Shown here in pieces: positions 1 to 9,157 of a stretch of 64,000 nt of DNA. The notes under the pieces are model-generated. The model was not told where the DNA came from, made no database searches, and was given only the letters and a program-made list of their open reading frames with translations. The translations under genes were made by a program, and so were the position numbers. This stretch comes from Cyclobacteriaceae bacterium (GTDB lineage Bacteria > Bacteroidota > Bacteroidia > Cytophagales > Cyclobacteriaceae). The stretch spans positions 1-64,000 of the forward strand of contig JAFIEV010000042.1 of the NCBI GenBank assembly GCA_020832305.1, read 5' to 3'. Every line of letters begins with the position of its first letter. The stretch's first letter is position 1.

Positions 1-121
1 TTTGCACTATATTGATACAAAAGCAATATGACAAAATGAAAATGCACTGAAATGCGCTTTACGTCATATGTAAATAGTATAATTATTTATTGGTATAGTT
101 GTATTCGAATTTTCAGGCAGG

Positions 122-1516
122 GTGTTTTCTAAGAGGCACTATTTAGGCGGATTTGTGGAACAGGAAAATGAAAATGGAATTGCGGTTAGACAGATTACCT
201 TGCATCCGGTAACAGGAATCCCCATCGCATTTCATACTGCATCAGGGACACATTATTCCTTGTTTGACAGTCGCTTTAATCTCATAGCTTTATTGAACGA
301 CAATGGAAATTTATTAGAAAATTACCGGTACAATTCCTTTGGCCAGCCCAGTATAACAGATAATACCGGGACTTCCATACCTAATTCAAACATCGGCATT
401 CAGCCTGTTTTTGGAGGGCAGCGATTATTATCAGTATCAAAACTCTATTTGTCCAAAAAAAGATTGATGAATCCGGAAAATGGCAGTTTTCTGTCTGCTG
501 ACCTTAAAGGTTATGTTGATTCGGCTTCGCTTTATATATACTCCGGACAAGACCCAATTAATAACATTGACCCTAATGGCGAAGTAATACCCTTTATTGT
601 AGCCGCATTTGTGATAGGTGGTGCATTAGGTGGTGCTGGTTATAGTGCATATGACGCATATCATAATCCTAATAAATATGAAGGATGGAGTGGCACTGCG
701 AGAATATTCGGAAATGTATTTGGGGGTGCCGCCATCGGCGGATTGGCCATAGTGGGAGGTGAATTAGTTTTGGCGGCAGGTGGTACCGGAATTTTTGCGA
801 CTGGAACAGCTACAACATTGACCGCATCACAAACTTTTATTTTATATGGTACCGCTGCTGCTACTACCGGAGCAATTGGCAGAACAGGTTTCAATTCTTT
901 ATTTCCCGATTACATTGACCCTGTAAGTGCAGGAACCATTGCAACTGATTTTGCACTTGGTGGCGCATTACCAGTTGTAGCCCCTATCGTAAGACAAGCA
1001 GCAGGACCGGTTATGAGCGGCGTAAGTCAGATGTTTTCAAGAGCTGTCGGAGGTAATTGGAGAGCCTTTGGTAGTACCATGACTTTATTAAGAAAAGGTT
1101 ACAGCAGCTCTTCCAGGTTACAATATGGTATTGAAAGATTATTCTGGAACAATAGATCTTTTTCCAGTGTAAGCAATCAATATTGGAGTCAAAGTGTCGG
1201 TAGAGCGAATGGAAAAGCGCTGCATCACCTCTTCTTCCAAAACCAAACGCAATGGATTCCCAGAGGAATTAGAAATGCAGGATTTAATTTATTGGAGATA
1301 CCAGGACCATTAAATACCTGGATGGGGGGTCGATTTGGCAGAGAAGTGGCATTTAGAGGACTAATATCCACCTTATTAGCTGGCACAGGCTATGGCAGCT
1401 ACAAATTAACAGATTCTCTTTTGAATAATAATGAATCTGGATTTCAAAGTGAAAGAAGCGCTGATCTTGAAGCTGCATATATCCATCCCAATGAAAAACC
1501 TCATTCCTCTAAATAA
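122..1516 (+). pseudogene. RHS/polymorphic toxin C-terminal fragment (5'-truncated)
   Basis: The frame opens with GTG at 122; an in-frame TAA lies at 80-82, so the long YD-repeat shell of an RHS protein is missing. Residues about 1-105 still show RHS/YD character (YNSFGQP), and residues about 108-155 match the RHS core-domain end (LMNPENGSFLSADLKGY, LYIYSGQDPINNIDPNGE). This motif normally marks the junction between shell and variable toxin tip. The tip (about 155-464) begins with Gly/Ala-rich hydrophobic segments. It ends with a region around residue 366 (KALHHLFF, IRNAGFNLLEIPGPLNTW) that recalls HNH/EndoVII-type toxin tips with an LHH motif; this is my inference from the motif. No immunity-like gene follows; a MITE-like element lies there instead. 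Most likely an orphan toxin-tip remnant left by recombination, although an orphan module used for tip exchange is possible. The 464 codons are uninterrupted. Confidence 0.7.
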
Positions 1517-1919
1517 AAATAAAACCTTGTGACATTTTAATACAATCCGTTTGGGCTTGATTGTTTTATAACACCGCAAGGCTCCTAAAGCATGCATTGA
1601 AAGATAATGGAATTACAGAAAAAATATCAGACACTGATGAAGCAGGTAATGAAAACCTCTCAATTGTCGTAGGATGGAACCTCATTTCTGCTGAAAAAGT
1701 CTGCTTTTTCAGGATATTGATAAAACCAACTAGACTGGCGATTTTCAGCGCATCCTCCTTCGCAAATGAATAGGATAATTTTCACATACTTACATTTGAC
1801 AAGGCTTCAAAAACTGTGTAATATGCAGGTAAAGGCGTAGAATAAATGTTTGAAGCTTGGAATTTTAATTTGCAACCAATATATTTGGTTAAAATCAAAA
1901 TTGCACTATATGAAGAAAG
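1517..1919. other. Gap between RHS fragment and tRNA-Arg
   Basis: I see no convincing gene here. A 70-codon frame at 1561-1773 has no recognisable features and runs through the repeat at 1671-1756. An inverted repeat (GCTTCAAA at 1804-1811, TTTGAAGC at 1849-1856) has a 37-base spacer. The 11-mer TTGCACTATAT at 1901-1911 also occurs at 2-12, so it flanks the RHS fragment. An RHS immunity gene would be expected in this position, but none is visible. Confidence 0.5.
1671..1756 (+). mobile_element. MITE-like element, copy 1 (degenerate)
   Basis: The right end GGCGATTTTCAGCGCATCCT is nearly the same as in the copies near 40.7 and 43.5 kb. The left part carries CTGCTGAAAAAG and an internal AGGATATT, also shared with them. 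The left end AGGATG mirrors the right end CATCCT. It is about 86 bp long and the most diverged of the three copies; no clear target duplication is visible. It has no coding capacity. Confidence 0.55.
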
Positions 1920-1991
1920 TAGCCTCGACAGGAATCGAACCTGTATCTAAAGTTTAGGAAACTTCTATTCTATCCATTGAACTACGAGGCC
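1920..1991 (-). tRNA. tRNA-Arg (anticodon CCT)
   Basis: Read on the minus strand, this folds as a cloverleaf. The acceptor GGCCTCG pairs with CGAGGCT (a G-T wobble at the end). The D arm is GTTC..GAAT around AATGGAT, the anticodon stem GAAGT/ACTTT encloses the loop TTCCTAA, and the T loop is TTCGATT within CAGG..CCTG. The anticodon is CCT, reading AGG. CCA is not encoded; the discriminator base is A. Confidence 0.93.
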
Positions 1992-2061
1992 AAATTGGCT
2001 TTTACAAGCACACGATACCCTTAGCGTATCGCATGTTTAGATTTTGAAGTGCAAAAGTAAA

Positions 2062-3264
2062 TCAATATGTTTCATTTTTCAAGTAATTCGGAAAAATCGT
2101 GTAATGCCGCTCTTTGACCCTTTTCATAATCACCTCTCTCAGTTCTTCGATGTTCATAGATCGGGTGGCAGACACATACACAGTATCGGGTCGGGTATCG
2201 GAATCAAAAAATAATGATTCCCTTAATCCCTCAAGGCTTTGCCTTTCATTCTCATCTTCTATGTCGGCCTGCATGGTTTCCCATAAATCGATTTTATTGA
2301 AGACATAAACGACGGGCTTTTCTGCCGCCCCCAGCTCTGCCAGTGTCTGATGCACCACATCCATATGATCTGCATGGGCCGGATGGGATAAGTCAACTAC
2401 ATGCAATAAGATATCAGATTCCTTTACCTCCTCCAGGGTAGATTTAAAAGACTCAATCAAATGATGGGGTAATTTTCTTATAAAACCAACCGTATCTGAT
2501 AATAGAAAAGGAATGTTCTCCCAAACTACTTTGCGTACTGTGGCATCAACTGTGGCAAATAGCTTGTTCTCAGCATGCACATTGGATTTGGTGAGCAGGT
2601 TCATAAGGGTCGATTTCCCCACATTGGTATAACCAACCAGGGCAACCCGCACAATATTCTGCCGCGCCTTGCGCTGGGTGGCGCTCTGCTTGTCGATCTT
2701 TTGAAGCTTTTGTTTCAGCAAGGTAATCTGCTCCCGTATTACGCGCTTATCGGTTTCAATTTCCTTTTCACCGGCTCCACCACGGGTACCTGTACCCCCT
2801 CTTTGCCTTTCGAGGTGAGTCCACATACGGGTAAGCCGGGGCATAAGATATTGATATCTCGCAAGCTCAACCTGCGTTTTGGCCTGTGCCGTTTGAGCCC
2901 TCTGAAGAAAAATATCCAGAATAAGCAAACTGCGATCGTAAATGCGGCATTTAAAAAGTTTTTCCAGGTTTCGCAATTGTGAGGGACTGAGGTCATCGTC
3001 AAAAATCACAACATCTACCCGTGCAGCCGTAACATATTCGCGTATCTCATCTGCCTTTCCCTTACCTACAAAAGTCCGGGGATCAGGTCGATCAACCTTT
3101 TGGGTAAAAGTTTTGAGCGTCTGCACTCCTAACGTACTGGCCAGAAATTCAAGCTCATCAAGGTATTCCCGGGCACGCTCAGCACTCTGACCTGCCGTGG
3201 TTAATGCTACCAATACCGCCTTTTCTATTACCTTATCTGTTGAAATAAAATTTTCCAATGCCAT
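2062..3264 (-). CDS. hflX: GTPase HflX
   Basis: HflX is a ribosome-associated GTPase that splits stalled or stressed 70S particles and acts in the cytoplasm. The 400 residues show the N-terminal HflX domain (RTFVGKGKADEI, VVIFDDDLSPSQLRNLEK at about 65-105) and a basic, glycine-rich linker (RQRGGTGTRGGAGEKEIETD near 155-172). The GTPase domain follows, with G1 GYTNVGKST, G3 DTVGF and G4 NKID. Length is normal for the family. The ATG at 3264 is preceded on the coding strand by GGAGG at a good distance, which supports this start. The gene stands alone, transcribed away from the polysaccharide operon, with tRNA-Arg downstream in the same orientation. Confidence 0.95.
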   Translation of the reverse strand: MALENFISTDKVIEKAVLVALTTAGQSAERAREYLDELEFLASTLGVQTLKTFTQKVDRPDPRTFVGKGKADEIREYVTAARVDVVIFDDDLSPSQLRNLEKLFKCRIYDRSLLILDIFLQRAQTAQAKTQVELARYQYLMPRLTRMWTHLERQRGGTGTRGGAGEKEIETDKRVIREQITLLKQKLQKIDKQSATQRKARQNIVRVALVGYTNVGKSTLMNLLTKSNVHAENKLFATVDATVRKVVWENIPFLLSDTVGFIRKLPHHLIESFKSTLEEVKESDILLHVVDLSHPAHADHMDVVHQTLAELGAAEKPVVYVFNKIDLWETMQADIEDENERQSLEGLRESLFFDSDTRPDTVYVSATRSMNIEELREVIMKRVKERHYTIFPNYLKNETY

Positions 3265-3271
3265 ACCCTAT

Positions 3272-3276
3272 CCTCC
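3272..3276 (-). promoter_or_regulatory. Shine-Dalgarno GGAGG of hflX
   Basis: On the minus strand GGAGG lies seven bases before the ATG of hflX. Most starts in this window lack such a site, as is usual in Bacteroidota, so this one helps fix the start. Confidence 0.6.
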
Positions 3277-3411
3277 GGTTTACGATACAAAAATGGAAAT
3301 TGCCACCATTTTTCCCAAATTTGATTCACGATTCGCCAAAATTACATTTTTTTGTGTAGCAAAAATAAATTTAATTGTCTTATATCAATTTTTTTTTATA
3401 CTATTTTTATA

Positions 3412-3419
3412 TACCTTTG
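3412..3419 (+). promoter_or_regulatory. Candidate Bacteroidota -7 box (TACCTTTG)
   Basis: TACCTTTG matches the TAnnTTTG consensus and sits about 60 bases upstream of the first gene of the polysaccharide operon. The region upstream is T-rich but has no clean TTTG -33 box. Confidence 0.4.
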
Positions 3420-3479
3420 CCGTGATGATTTCTGTGAAGTGGGCATCACCCGGAGCTATGGGTTTAGAAAACACAAAGA

Positions 3480-4640
3480 ATGAAAGTTGCTATTGTAATT
3501 AATACCTCCTGGAATATTTACAATTTCAGACAGGGTTTGATAAAAAGTTTTTTAGACAAAAATTACGAAGTGGTTGCTATTGCCCCTTCTGACGATTACT
3601 CATCAAAACTCGAAGAGCTTGGATGCACTTTTGTCCCGCTTACCATGGACAGCCGGGGCGCTAATCCGGTCAGGGATTTCAGACTCATTGTAGAATTTAT
3701 AAAGATATACAAAAAAGTAAGGCCTGACTTGGTGTTGCACTATACCATTAAGCCTAATATTTACGGTGCTATGGCAGCGGCGTACCTTGGCATTCCCGTT
3801 ATCAACAACGTAAGCGGATTGGGAACCATTTTTCTCAATAATGGATTTTCCTCTCATGTAGCAAGGCTTTTATATCGTTTTGCCTTCAGGTTTCCCAAAG
3901 TGGTATTCTTTCAAAATCACCATGACAGAGATTTATTTTTGAATTTAAAGTTGGTTGACGAGCAAAAAACCCGATTACTGCCTGGCTCTGGAGTAAATCC
4001 TGCTCATTTTAAACCTTCATTACCTACAGCTGAAAATGGAAGGGAATTTACTTTCCTTATGATTTCGCGGCTCATCAAAGACAAAGGGATACATGAATAT
4101 ATTACAGCTGCAGCACTTATTAAATCAAAGGGGTTAACGGTACGCTTTCAGATATTAGGCGCTCTTGATCCGCGGCATTCCAGAGGAATAAGTGAACAGG
4201 AATTTCAAACCCTGATCAGGGATGCAGGTGTGGAATATCTTGGAAATGAAGTTGATGTAAGACCATTCATATCTTCGGCAGATTGTGTGGTACTGCCATC
4301 TTATCGGGAGGGCACACCCCGAACCCTGCTGGAGTCTGCCAGTATGGGCAAACCTTTGATCGCAACCAATGTGCCAGGCTGTAATGCCGTGGTGAAAAAT
4401 GAATTCAACGGTTATCTCTGCGAGGTGAAAAATGCAGAATCTCTTGCAAATTGTATGGTCAGAATTTTGAATACAGACCTGCAAGAGCGAAGGAGCATGG
4501 GACAAAACAGTCGCAGACTTATTCTGGAGCAATTCGACGAAAGATTTGTCATTTCCCGATACCATCAGGCCATTAATGATATTTTTCAACGCACTAATAC
4601 TTCTTCACAAAAACCAATCAATCAGGATTCATGGAAATAA
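3480..4640 (+). CDS. Glycosyltransferase family 4/1 (PglA/CapM-like)
   Basis: A 386-residue GT-B retaining glycosyltransferase, likely cytoplasmic, adding a sugar to a lipid-linked saccharide for surface polysaccharide. The N-terminal domain starts MKVAIVINTSWNIYNFRQGL and includes RPDLVLHYTIKPNIYGAMA, a pattern common in PglA/CapM-type enzymes acting on undecaprenyl-diphospho sugars. The C-terminal domain carries the EX7E-like motif EGTPRTLLE followed by GKPLIATNVPGC, which bind the donor nucleotide sugar. The donor and acceptor cannot be told from sequence. It overlaps rmlC by 10 bases and opens a run of polysaccharide genes, so it probably belongs to the same operon. Confidence 0.88.
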   Translation: MKVAIVINTSWNIYNFRQGLIKSFLDKNYEVVAIAPSDDYSSKLEELGCTFVPLTMDSRGANPVRDFRLIVEFIKIYKKVRPDLVLHYTIKPNIYGAMAAAYLGIPVINNVSGLGTIFLNNGFSSHVARLLYRFAFRFPKVVFFQNHHDRDLFLNLKLVDEQKTRLLPGSGVNPAHFKPSLPTAENGREFTFLMISRLIKDKGIHEYITAAALIKSKGLTVRFQILGALDPRHSRGISEQEFQTLIRDAGVEYLGNEVDVRPFISSADCVVLPSYREGTPRTLLESASMGKPLIATNVPGCNAVVKNEFNGYLCEVKNAESLANCMVRILNTDLQERRSMGQNSRRLILEQFDERFVISRYHQAINDIFQRTNTSSQKPINQDSWK

Positions 4641-5185
4641 AAGAAACACCATTTAAGGGTTTGTATGAAATACAACCAACAGTTCTCAGAGATGATCGTG
4701 GATATTTTTTTGAGTCTTATCATCAGAAGAAATTAAGTCAATCAGGAATAGATGCAAGGTTTGTTCAGGACAATCAGTCCTTTTCACCCAAAGGTGTTCT
4801 AAGGGGCCTGCATTTTCAACGCCCGCCTTTTGACCAGGGCAAATTGGTGCGCACCATCATCGGTAAGGCATTAGACGTCGTGGTAGATCTGCGACAGGGT
4901 TCACCGACATTTGGCCAACATTATAAGTTGGTTTTGGATGCTGACAAATTCAATATGTTGTATGTTCCACCTGGTTTTGCCCATGGCTTTCTGGCGCTTA
5001 GCGACTGCGTCTTCTTTTACAAGTGCACAAATTTTTACGATAAAGCATCTGATGGCGGCATCCGATGGAACGATCCTGACCTGGCCATAGACTGGGGGGT
5101 TGCTGAAGCCAATATTTCGGCAAAAGATTTACAACTTCCATTATTATCTGAGTTTCTTGCAGGTAATAATCCCTGGGTTTTCTAA
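4631..5185 (+). CDS. rfbC: dTDP-4-dehydrorhamnose 3,5-epimerase
   Basis: RmlC/RfbC converts dTDP-4-dehydro-6-deoxyglucose to dTDP-4-dehydrorhamnose, the third step of dTDP-L-rhamnose synthesis. The 184 residues form the expected single cupin. Visible signatures are DDRGYFFESYHQKK, the catalytic-His region GVLRGLHFQ, QGKLVR, ALDVVVDLRQGSPTFGQ, the YVPPGFAHGFLAL strand and the YDKASDGGIRWNDPDLAIDW end. The other rml genes (A, B, D) are not in this window. It overlaps the preceding glycosyltransferase, suggesting translational coupling. A relative that epimerises another dTDP-4-keto sugar cannot be excluded. Confidence 0.93.
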   Translation: MEIKETPFKGLYEIQPTVLRDDRGYFFESYHQKKLSQSGIDARFVQDNQSFSPKGVLRGLHFQRPPFDQGKLVRTIIGKALDVVVDLRQGSPTFGQHYKLVLDADKFNMLYVPPGFAHGFLALSDCVFFYKCTNFYDKASDGGIRWNDPDLAIDWGVAEANISAKDLQLPLLSEFLAGNNPWVF

Positions 5186-5196
5186 ATTCGCAGAAA

Positions 5197-5204
5197 TATA
5201 TTTG
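5197..5204 (+). promoter_or_regulatory. Candidate -7 box (TATATTTG) before the export lipoprotein gene
   Basis: TATATTTG matches TAnnTTTG and lies only six bases before the GTG start at 5211. A transcript starting here would have almost no leader. No good -33 element is seen. Confidence 0.3.
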
Positions 5205-5210
5205 TGAAAC

Positions 5211-5990
5211 GTGCGAAAAGCTATATACTATGTGCTGTTTTTTTTGTTGATTCAGTCTGCCTGCAGGCCATACCGGCAACAGGTAATGTTGCGCCCGGCT
5301 GAATTTGCCGCTTTTGCAGATGCAAGTGCAGCCATGGAATCACATAACAAACACCTGATCATTGCCCCTTTTGACAGATTGCGGCTTAGAGTCTATACCA
5401 ATGCAGGGGAGATGATCATCGATCCCAATTTTCAATTAATGCGGGAAATGGGAGGCGGTGGCATGGGTAATATGCAGATGCGGCAGGAACAGGATTTTCT
5501 GGTATTGGAAGACGGCTCAGTAAAAGTTCCCCTTTTAGGACACGTTGATCTCAATGGACTCACGATCGATCAGGCAGAAAGAAAGCTACAGCAAGCCTAT
5601 GATGAATATTACGAAGATAGCTATGTGGTTTTGCGGTATCTTAACAAGCGTGTTGTGTTGCTTGGTGGGCCAGCGCCTCAGGTAATTACCCTTGAAAATG
5701 AAAATATGAACCTGATGGAAATCCTTGCCCTTGGCGGTGGGCTTGATCAGGCTTCCAGAAGTTATAATATACGGCTCGTACGTGGACCGGCAGAAAATCC
5801 TGAGATTTTTCTTATCGATCTGTCCACCATAGAAGGCATGAAGAAATCACTGCTTACCGTAGAGGCTGGCGATGTGATTTATGTCGAACAGCAGCGCAGA
5901 ATGTTTTCTGAAACAGCAAGGGACATAAGTGTGGCAGCCGGTTTGTTGTTTAATTTAATAACCATTATACTGGTGTTGAACAATTTATGA
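5211..5990 (+). CDS. Polysaccharide export lipoprotein (Wza-like)
   Basis: An outer-membrane polysaccharide export protein of 259 residues, starting with GTG. Residues 1-18 form a lipoprotein signal ending in the lipobox QSAC, so Cys18 would be acylated. A Poly_export domain follows (about 50-165: FDRLRLRVYTNAGEM, VLEDGSVKVPLLGHVDLNGL, QAERKLQQAYDEYY), then one SLBB-like beta-grasp unit (LLGGPAPQVITLENENMNLM onward). The C-terminus ends in a hydrophobic helix (SVAAGLLFNLITIILVLNNL), as in Wza where the last helix forms the outer-membrane pore. A Gly/Met-rich insert (GGGGMGNMQM, about 81-90) is unusual. Its stop overlaps the start of the Wzz/kinase gene (ATGA), so the two are probably co-translated and cooperate in export. 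Confidence 0.9.
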   Translation: MRKAIYYVLFFLLIQSACRPYRQQVMLRPAEFAAFADASAAMESHNKHLIIAPFDRLRLRVYTNAGEMIIDPNFQLMREMGGGGMGNMQMRQEQDFLVLEDGSVKVPLLGHVDLNGLTIDQAERKLQQAYDEYYEDSYVVLRYLNKRVVLLGGPAPQVITLENENMNLMEILALGGGLDQASRSYNIRLVRGPAENPEIFLIDLSTIEGMKKSLLTVEAGDVIYVEQQRRMFSETARDISVAAGLLFNLITIILVLNNL

Positions 5991-8389
5991 GCGAAGAATC
6001 CAGAAATAATCCCTATGGTGGAAACCTCGCTGGCATGATGGGTGGCGGAGGCAGAGATCCCGGCACCTTCGACAGCACCAAAATGTTTGATGTACTCAGA
6101 AAAACCTGGTACTGGATTATTTTACTGGCAGCCATTACCACTACCCTGGCCTATCTCAAAGCCAGATGGACAAGGCCGATTTACCAGTCTGACTCCATTT
6201 TGCAATTAGATGTAAAAAAAGATGCCAGTGTACTCGGCTTCAGAAGTTTTGATGAAAACATCAATAATATATCCCGGGAAATTGAGTTTTTGCGGTCGAA
6301 CCTTTTCTTTACCGAGGTAGCCAAAGCCATTGACATGAAGGTAAGTTATTATGAATACGGCAAAGTACTGATTGATGAACGATATAAAGGCTCGCCATTT
6401 GAACTCTGCTATCACAACCTGGAAGGCACAGAACTGATGGATAAACGCATTGATCTTGAGGTTATTGATGAGCGTAGCGCCACCATTCGTTTTGATGCCG
6501 GGGGAAAAGAACATGAACACAAAATCTCTTTCGGAGATACCTTACAAACTGCATACGGGCAACTTCTGCTAAAGACTTCCTCTAACTTTGATCCATCTTA
6601 CTCAAATAAAAAATTCTTTTTTCAGATACACAGTTTATCTGCAGTAGTGCGTTTACTCGCTGCCAATACCACCGTACAGCCCCTCGATTTTAATGCCCGC
6701 ACCATTACCATTTCTTTCAAAGATTACAACCCCATGAAAGCGAGGGACATACTTACTGCCATAGACACATTATATATTTATTATACTCAGCTCGAAAAAA
6801 ACAAAGCCAACAGCCAGAAAATAGAATTCCTCAATGAACAATTAACCCAAACAGAAGAAAAGTTGGGTGACCTGGAGACTTATTTCGAAAATTTTACCAT
6901 TGGCAATCGTACAACCGATCTGAATCAAAACCTGTCTAAAACCATTGTCTGGCTTGAGAAACTCGATTCCCAGCGTTTTGAAATTCAAAGAAAAATACAG
7001 GTTTTTAATGAAGTATATGATGATATGCACTCAGACCGCCCTTTGCGATTAAACCCATTGCAATTGGCGATATTTCCCAATGAGACTGCCGCAGATTTAA
7101 GGCGTTTGTCAGAACTCGCAGAAGAAAAGGCAAAACTCTTATCCTCCTTTAAAGAAAACACCCTGGTTTATATCCAAAAAGTAAAGGAAATTGATTTTTT
7201 AAAAGAGCGAATGTTTGAGTTTCTCGATGTATACAGGGATGAATTATACCGGCAACGTGACAGGTTGGCGATGGAAAGGCGGCGTTTGGACAATGAATTT
7301 GCCGGTTTGCCTTCTAAAAGAACCGAGTATTCCAAAACCCTCAGGTATTACAGCTTGTATGAAGATTTTTATCTTTCGCTGATGAAGAGCAAGGCAGAAT
7401 TTGAGCTGGCTCAGGCAGGCACAGTAACTGATTTTAAAATATTATCAATGCCTTCAAGCCCGGGCAGTCCCATTTTGCCTAATAAGCCATTATATTATGC
7501 TATTGGATTGTTTGGCGGACTTTTTTTAGGAATGTTGCTTCTGGTAATCAGATACCTGCTTCACAATAAAATCACAGATCAGAAGCAACTAGAGCATTAT
7601 ACAGACATTCCCGTACTGGGTGTAATTCCCTATTACAGTAAGGTTAAAGAAACCGGCAATCGTTTGGTTGTAGACAAAAATCCCAAATCTGCCCTTACCG
7701 AATCTTTCAGAAACCTGCGCACCAATATGGATTTTCTGGAAGCTTATCAGAATAATCCGATTATTTCAGTAACTTCTACCATCAGCGGTGAAGGGAAAAC
7801 ATTTGTAGCAGTAAATATGGGTGGTGTCATAAGTATGTTGGGCAGCCGGGTAGTACTTATTGATCTCGACATGCGCAAACCACGTTTGCAAAAGGTCTTC
7901 TACAATGCTGAACAAAATTTTGGCGTAAGTACCATATTAATTGGCAAGCATTCGGTTGAAGATTGTCTGCTGCCCACCACACTTGAAAACCTGTATTATA
8001 TATCTTCAGGGCCTATCCCCCCAAACCCGGCTGAATTGATTAACGGCCCGCGTTTTGCTGAATTACTGGCAGAACTCAGAAAGCGGTTCGACACGGTTAT
8101 TATAGATACACCACCGGTAGGTTTGGTTACAGATGGTATAATTGCTATGAAAAAAGCAGGGCTCAAAATATTTGTAACGCGTTCAGACTATTCTAAAGTA
8201 GCCTTCATTGAAGAAATACATCGCATGCAAAGGGTGCATAAATTTGAAAACCTGAACCTGGTGCTAAACAGTGTAGGCCAAGGCGTTAAAAAAGTGTATA
8301 AAGGTTATGGGTATTACGAAGAAGAACAAAACGAAGGTTCACCCTTAGGCTGGTTTAAAAAAAGAAGGAGGAGAAAAAAGAATGTTTAA
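5987..8389 (+). CDS. Exopolysaccharide chain-length regulator and tyrosine autokinase (Wzz/BY-kinase)
   Basis: An inner-membrane protein of 800 residues that couples polysaccharide polymerisation and export to tyrosine phosphorylation. TM1 is at about 40-58 (TWYWIILLAAITTTLAYL), then a periplasmic Wzz domain with long coiled coils (about 275-430). A proline-rich PSSPGSPILPNKP precedes TM2 (about 503-523). The cytoplasmic BY-kinase has Walker A SGEGKT near 600, Walker A' LIDLDMRKPRL near 624, and Walker B VIIDTPPVGL near 702. The tail holds a tyrosine cluster (VYKGYGYYEEE) followed by a very basic end (KKRRRRKKNV). Kinase and membrane adaptor are fused, as in Proteobacteria and Bacteroidota. 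The next gene is the matching phosphatase and overlaps it by 8 bases. Confidence 0.95.
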   Translation: MSEESRNNPYGGNLAGMMGGGGRDPGTFDSTKMFDVLRKTWYWIILLAAITTTLAYLKARWTRPIYQSDSILQLDVKKDASVLGFRSFDENINNISREIEFLRSNLFFTEVAKAIDMKVSYYEYGKVLIDERYKGSPFELCYHNLEGTELMDKRIDLEVIDERSATIRFDAGGKEHEHKISFGDTLQTAYGQLLLKTSSNFDPSYSNKKFFFQIHSLSAVVRLLAANTTVQPLDFNARTITISFKDYNPMKARDILTAIDTLYIYYTQLEKNKANSQKIEFLNEQLTQTEEKLGDLETYFENFTIGNRTTDLNQNLSKTIVWLEKLDSQRFEIQRKIQVFNEVYDDMHSDRPLRLNPLQLAIFPNETAADLRRLSELAEEKAKLLSSFKENTLVYIQKVKEIDFLKERMFEFLDVYRDELYRQRDRLAMERRRLDNEFAGLPSKRTEYSKTLRYYSLYEDFYLSLMKSKAEFELAQAGTVTDFKILSMPSSPGSPILPNKPLYYAIGLFGGLFLGMLLLVIRYLLHNKITDQKQLEHYTDIPVLGVIPYYSKVKETGNRLVVDKNPKSALTESFRNLRTNMDFLEAYQNNPIISVTSTISGEGKTFVAVNMGGVISMLGSRVVLIDLDMRKPRLQKVFYNAEQNFGVSTILIGKHSVEDCLLPTTLENLYYISSGPIPPNPAELINGPRFAELLAELRKRFDTVIIDTPPVGLVTDGIIAMKKAGLKIFVTRSDYSKVAFIEEIHRMQRVHKFENLNLVLNSVGQGVKKVYKGYGYYEEEQNEGSPLGWFKKRRRRKKNV

Positions 8390-9128
8390 TTTTTTCAGTC
8401 GAAAAAAAACAGGATCTTTCATAACACCAGGGATTGATATACACAATCATTTATTGCCTGGGCTAGACGATGGCGCTCCAGACCTTGAAACATCACTGGA
8501 ATTGATCAGAGGCATGATAGCTTTAGGTTACCATACCCTGGTTCTTACTCCACATATAATGCATGATTATTATCCAAACAGCGAATTGGCTATTTTGGAA
8601 GCCACAACAACTCTGCAAAAAGCCTGTCGTGATCATGACATAGATGTACATCTTATTCCGGCAGCTGAGTACTATCTCGATGAACATTTTCTGAAAAAAA
8701 TAAAGGATGGCACAAAACTCTTAACATTTGGCGATCGATTTCTATTATTTGAAACTCCATTTTTATCGGAGCCCGGTTTTATGAAAGAAGCTGTATTTCT
8801 TTTAAATTCAAACAATTACCGTCCGGTGCTGGCTCATCCCGAAAGATATACCTATCTGAGAATGCAACCCCATAAGATTGAGGAACTTAGTTATATGAAT
8901 GTCTTGCTGCAGGTTAATCTTTTATCATTGGCAGGGTTTTACGAACCTGTTATAAAAAAATTCGCAAAGAACCTGATTACAAAAAAAATGATTAGTTTTG
9001 CAGCGAGTGATTGTCACAATATGCAACAGCTTAAGGTGCTGGATAATTATTTACATTCACCTGAAGCTATATGGCTGGAAGATGAAAAACTTTTACATCA
9101 TCTGGTGACATCAGATAAAAGTATCTGA
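8382..9128 (+). CDS. PHP-type protein-tyrosine phosphatase (CpsB/YwqE family)
   Basis: A 248-residue metal-dependent phosphatase that likely removes phosphate from the tyrosine tail of the preceding BY-kinase, allowing cycling during polysaccharide assembly. PHP-fold metal ligands are seen in DIHNHLLPGLDDGAPD (about 22-37), in LTPHIMHDYYPN, in PAAEYYLDEHF, in LAHPERY and in AASDCHN near the C-terminus. The overlap with the kinase gene and its adjacency support the pairing. PHP proteins also include histidinol phosphatases, but context and length favour CpsB/CapC. It is probably the last gene of the polysaccharide operon; 29 bases separate it from the TPR gene. Confidence 0.92.
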   Translation: MFNFFSRKKTGSFITPGIDIHNHLLPGLDDGAPDLETSLELIRGMIALGYHTLVLTPHIMHDYYPNSELAILEATTTLQKACRDHDIDVHLIPAAEYYLDEHFLKKIKDGTKLLTFGDRFLLFETPFLSEPGFMKEAVFLLNSNNYRPVLAHPERYTYLRMQPHKIEELSYMNVLLQVNLLSLAGFYEPVIKKFAKNLITKKMISFAASDCHNMQQLKVLDNYLHSPEAIWLEDEKLLHHLVTSDKSI

Positions 9129-9157
9129 AACTCCTAAAGTGCCAAACGACTATTATT

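Noticed and set aside
1561-1773. 70-codon frame after the RHS fragment, a candidate immunity gene
   Set aside because: It runs through the MITE-like copy, has no recognisable fold and no credible start context.
2-1911. Integrative element with att sites at the tRNA-Arg
   Set aside because: The shared 11-mer lies outside the tRNA, no integrase is present, and an 11-bp repeat could arise by chance in AT-rich DNA.
3197-3502. 101-codon plus-strand frame across the hflX promoter region
   Set aside because: It is antisense to the hflX 5' end, contains the upstream T-rich promoter region, and overlaps the glycosyltransferase start.
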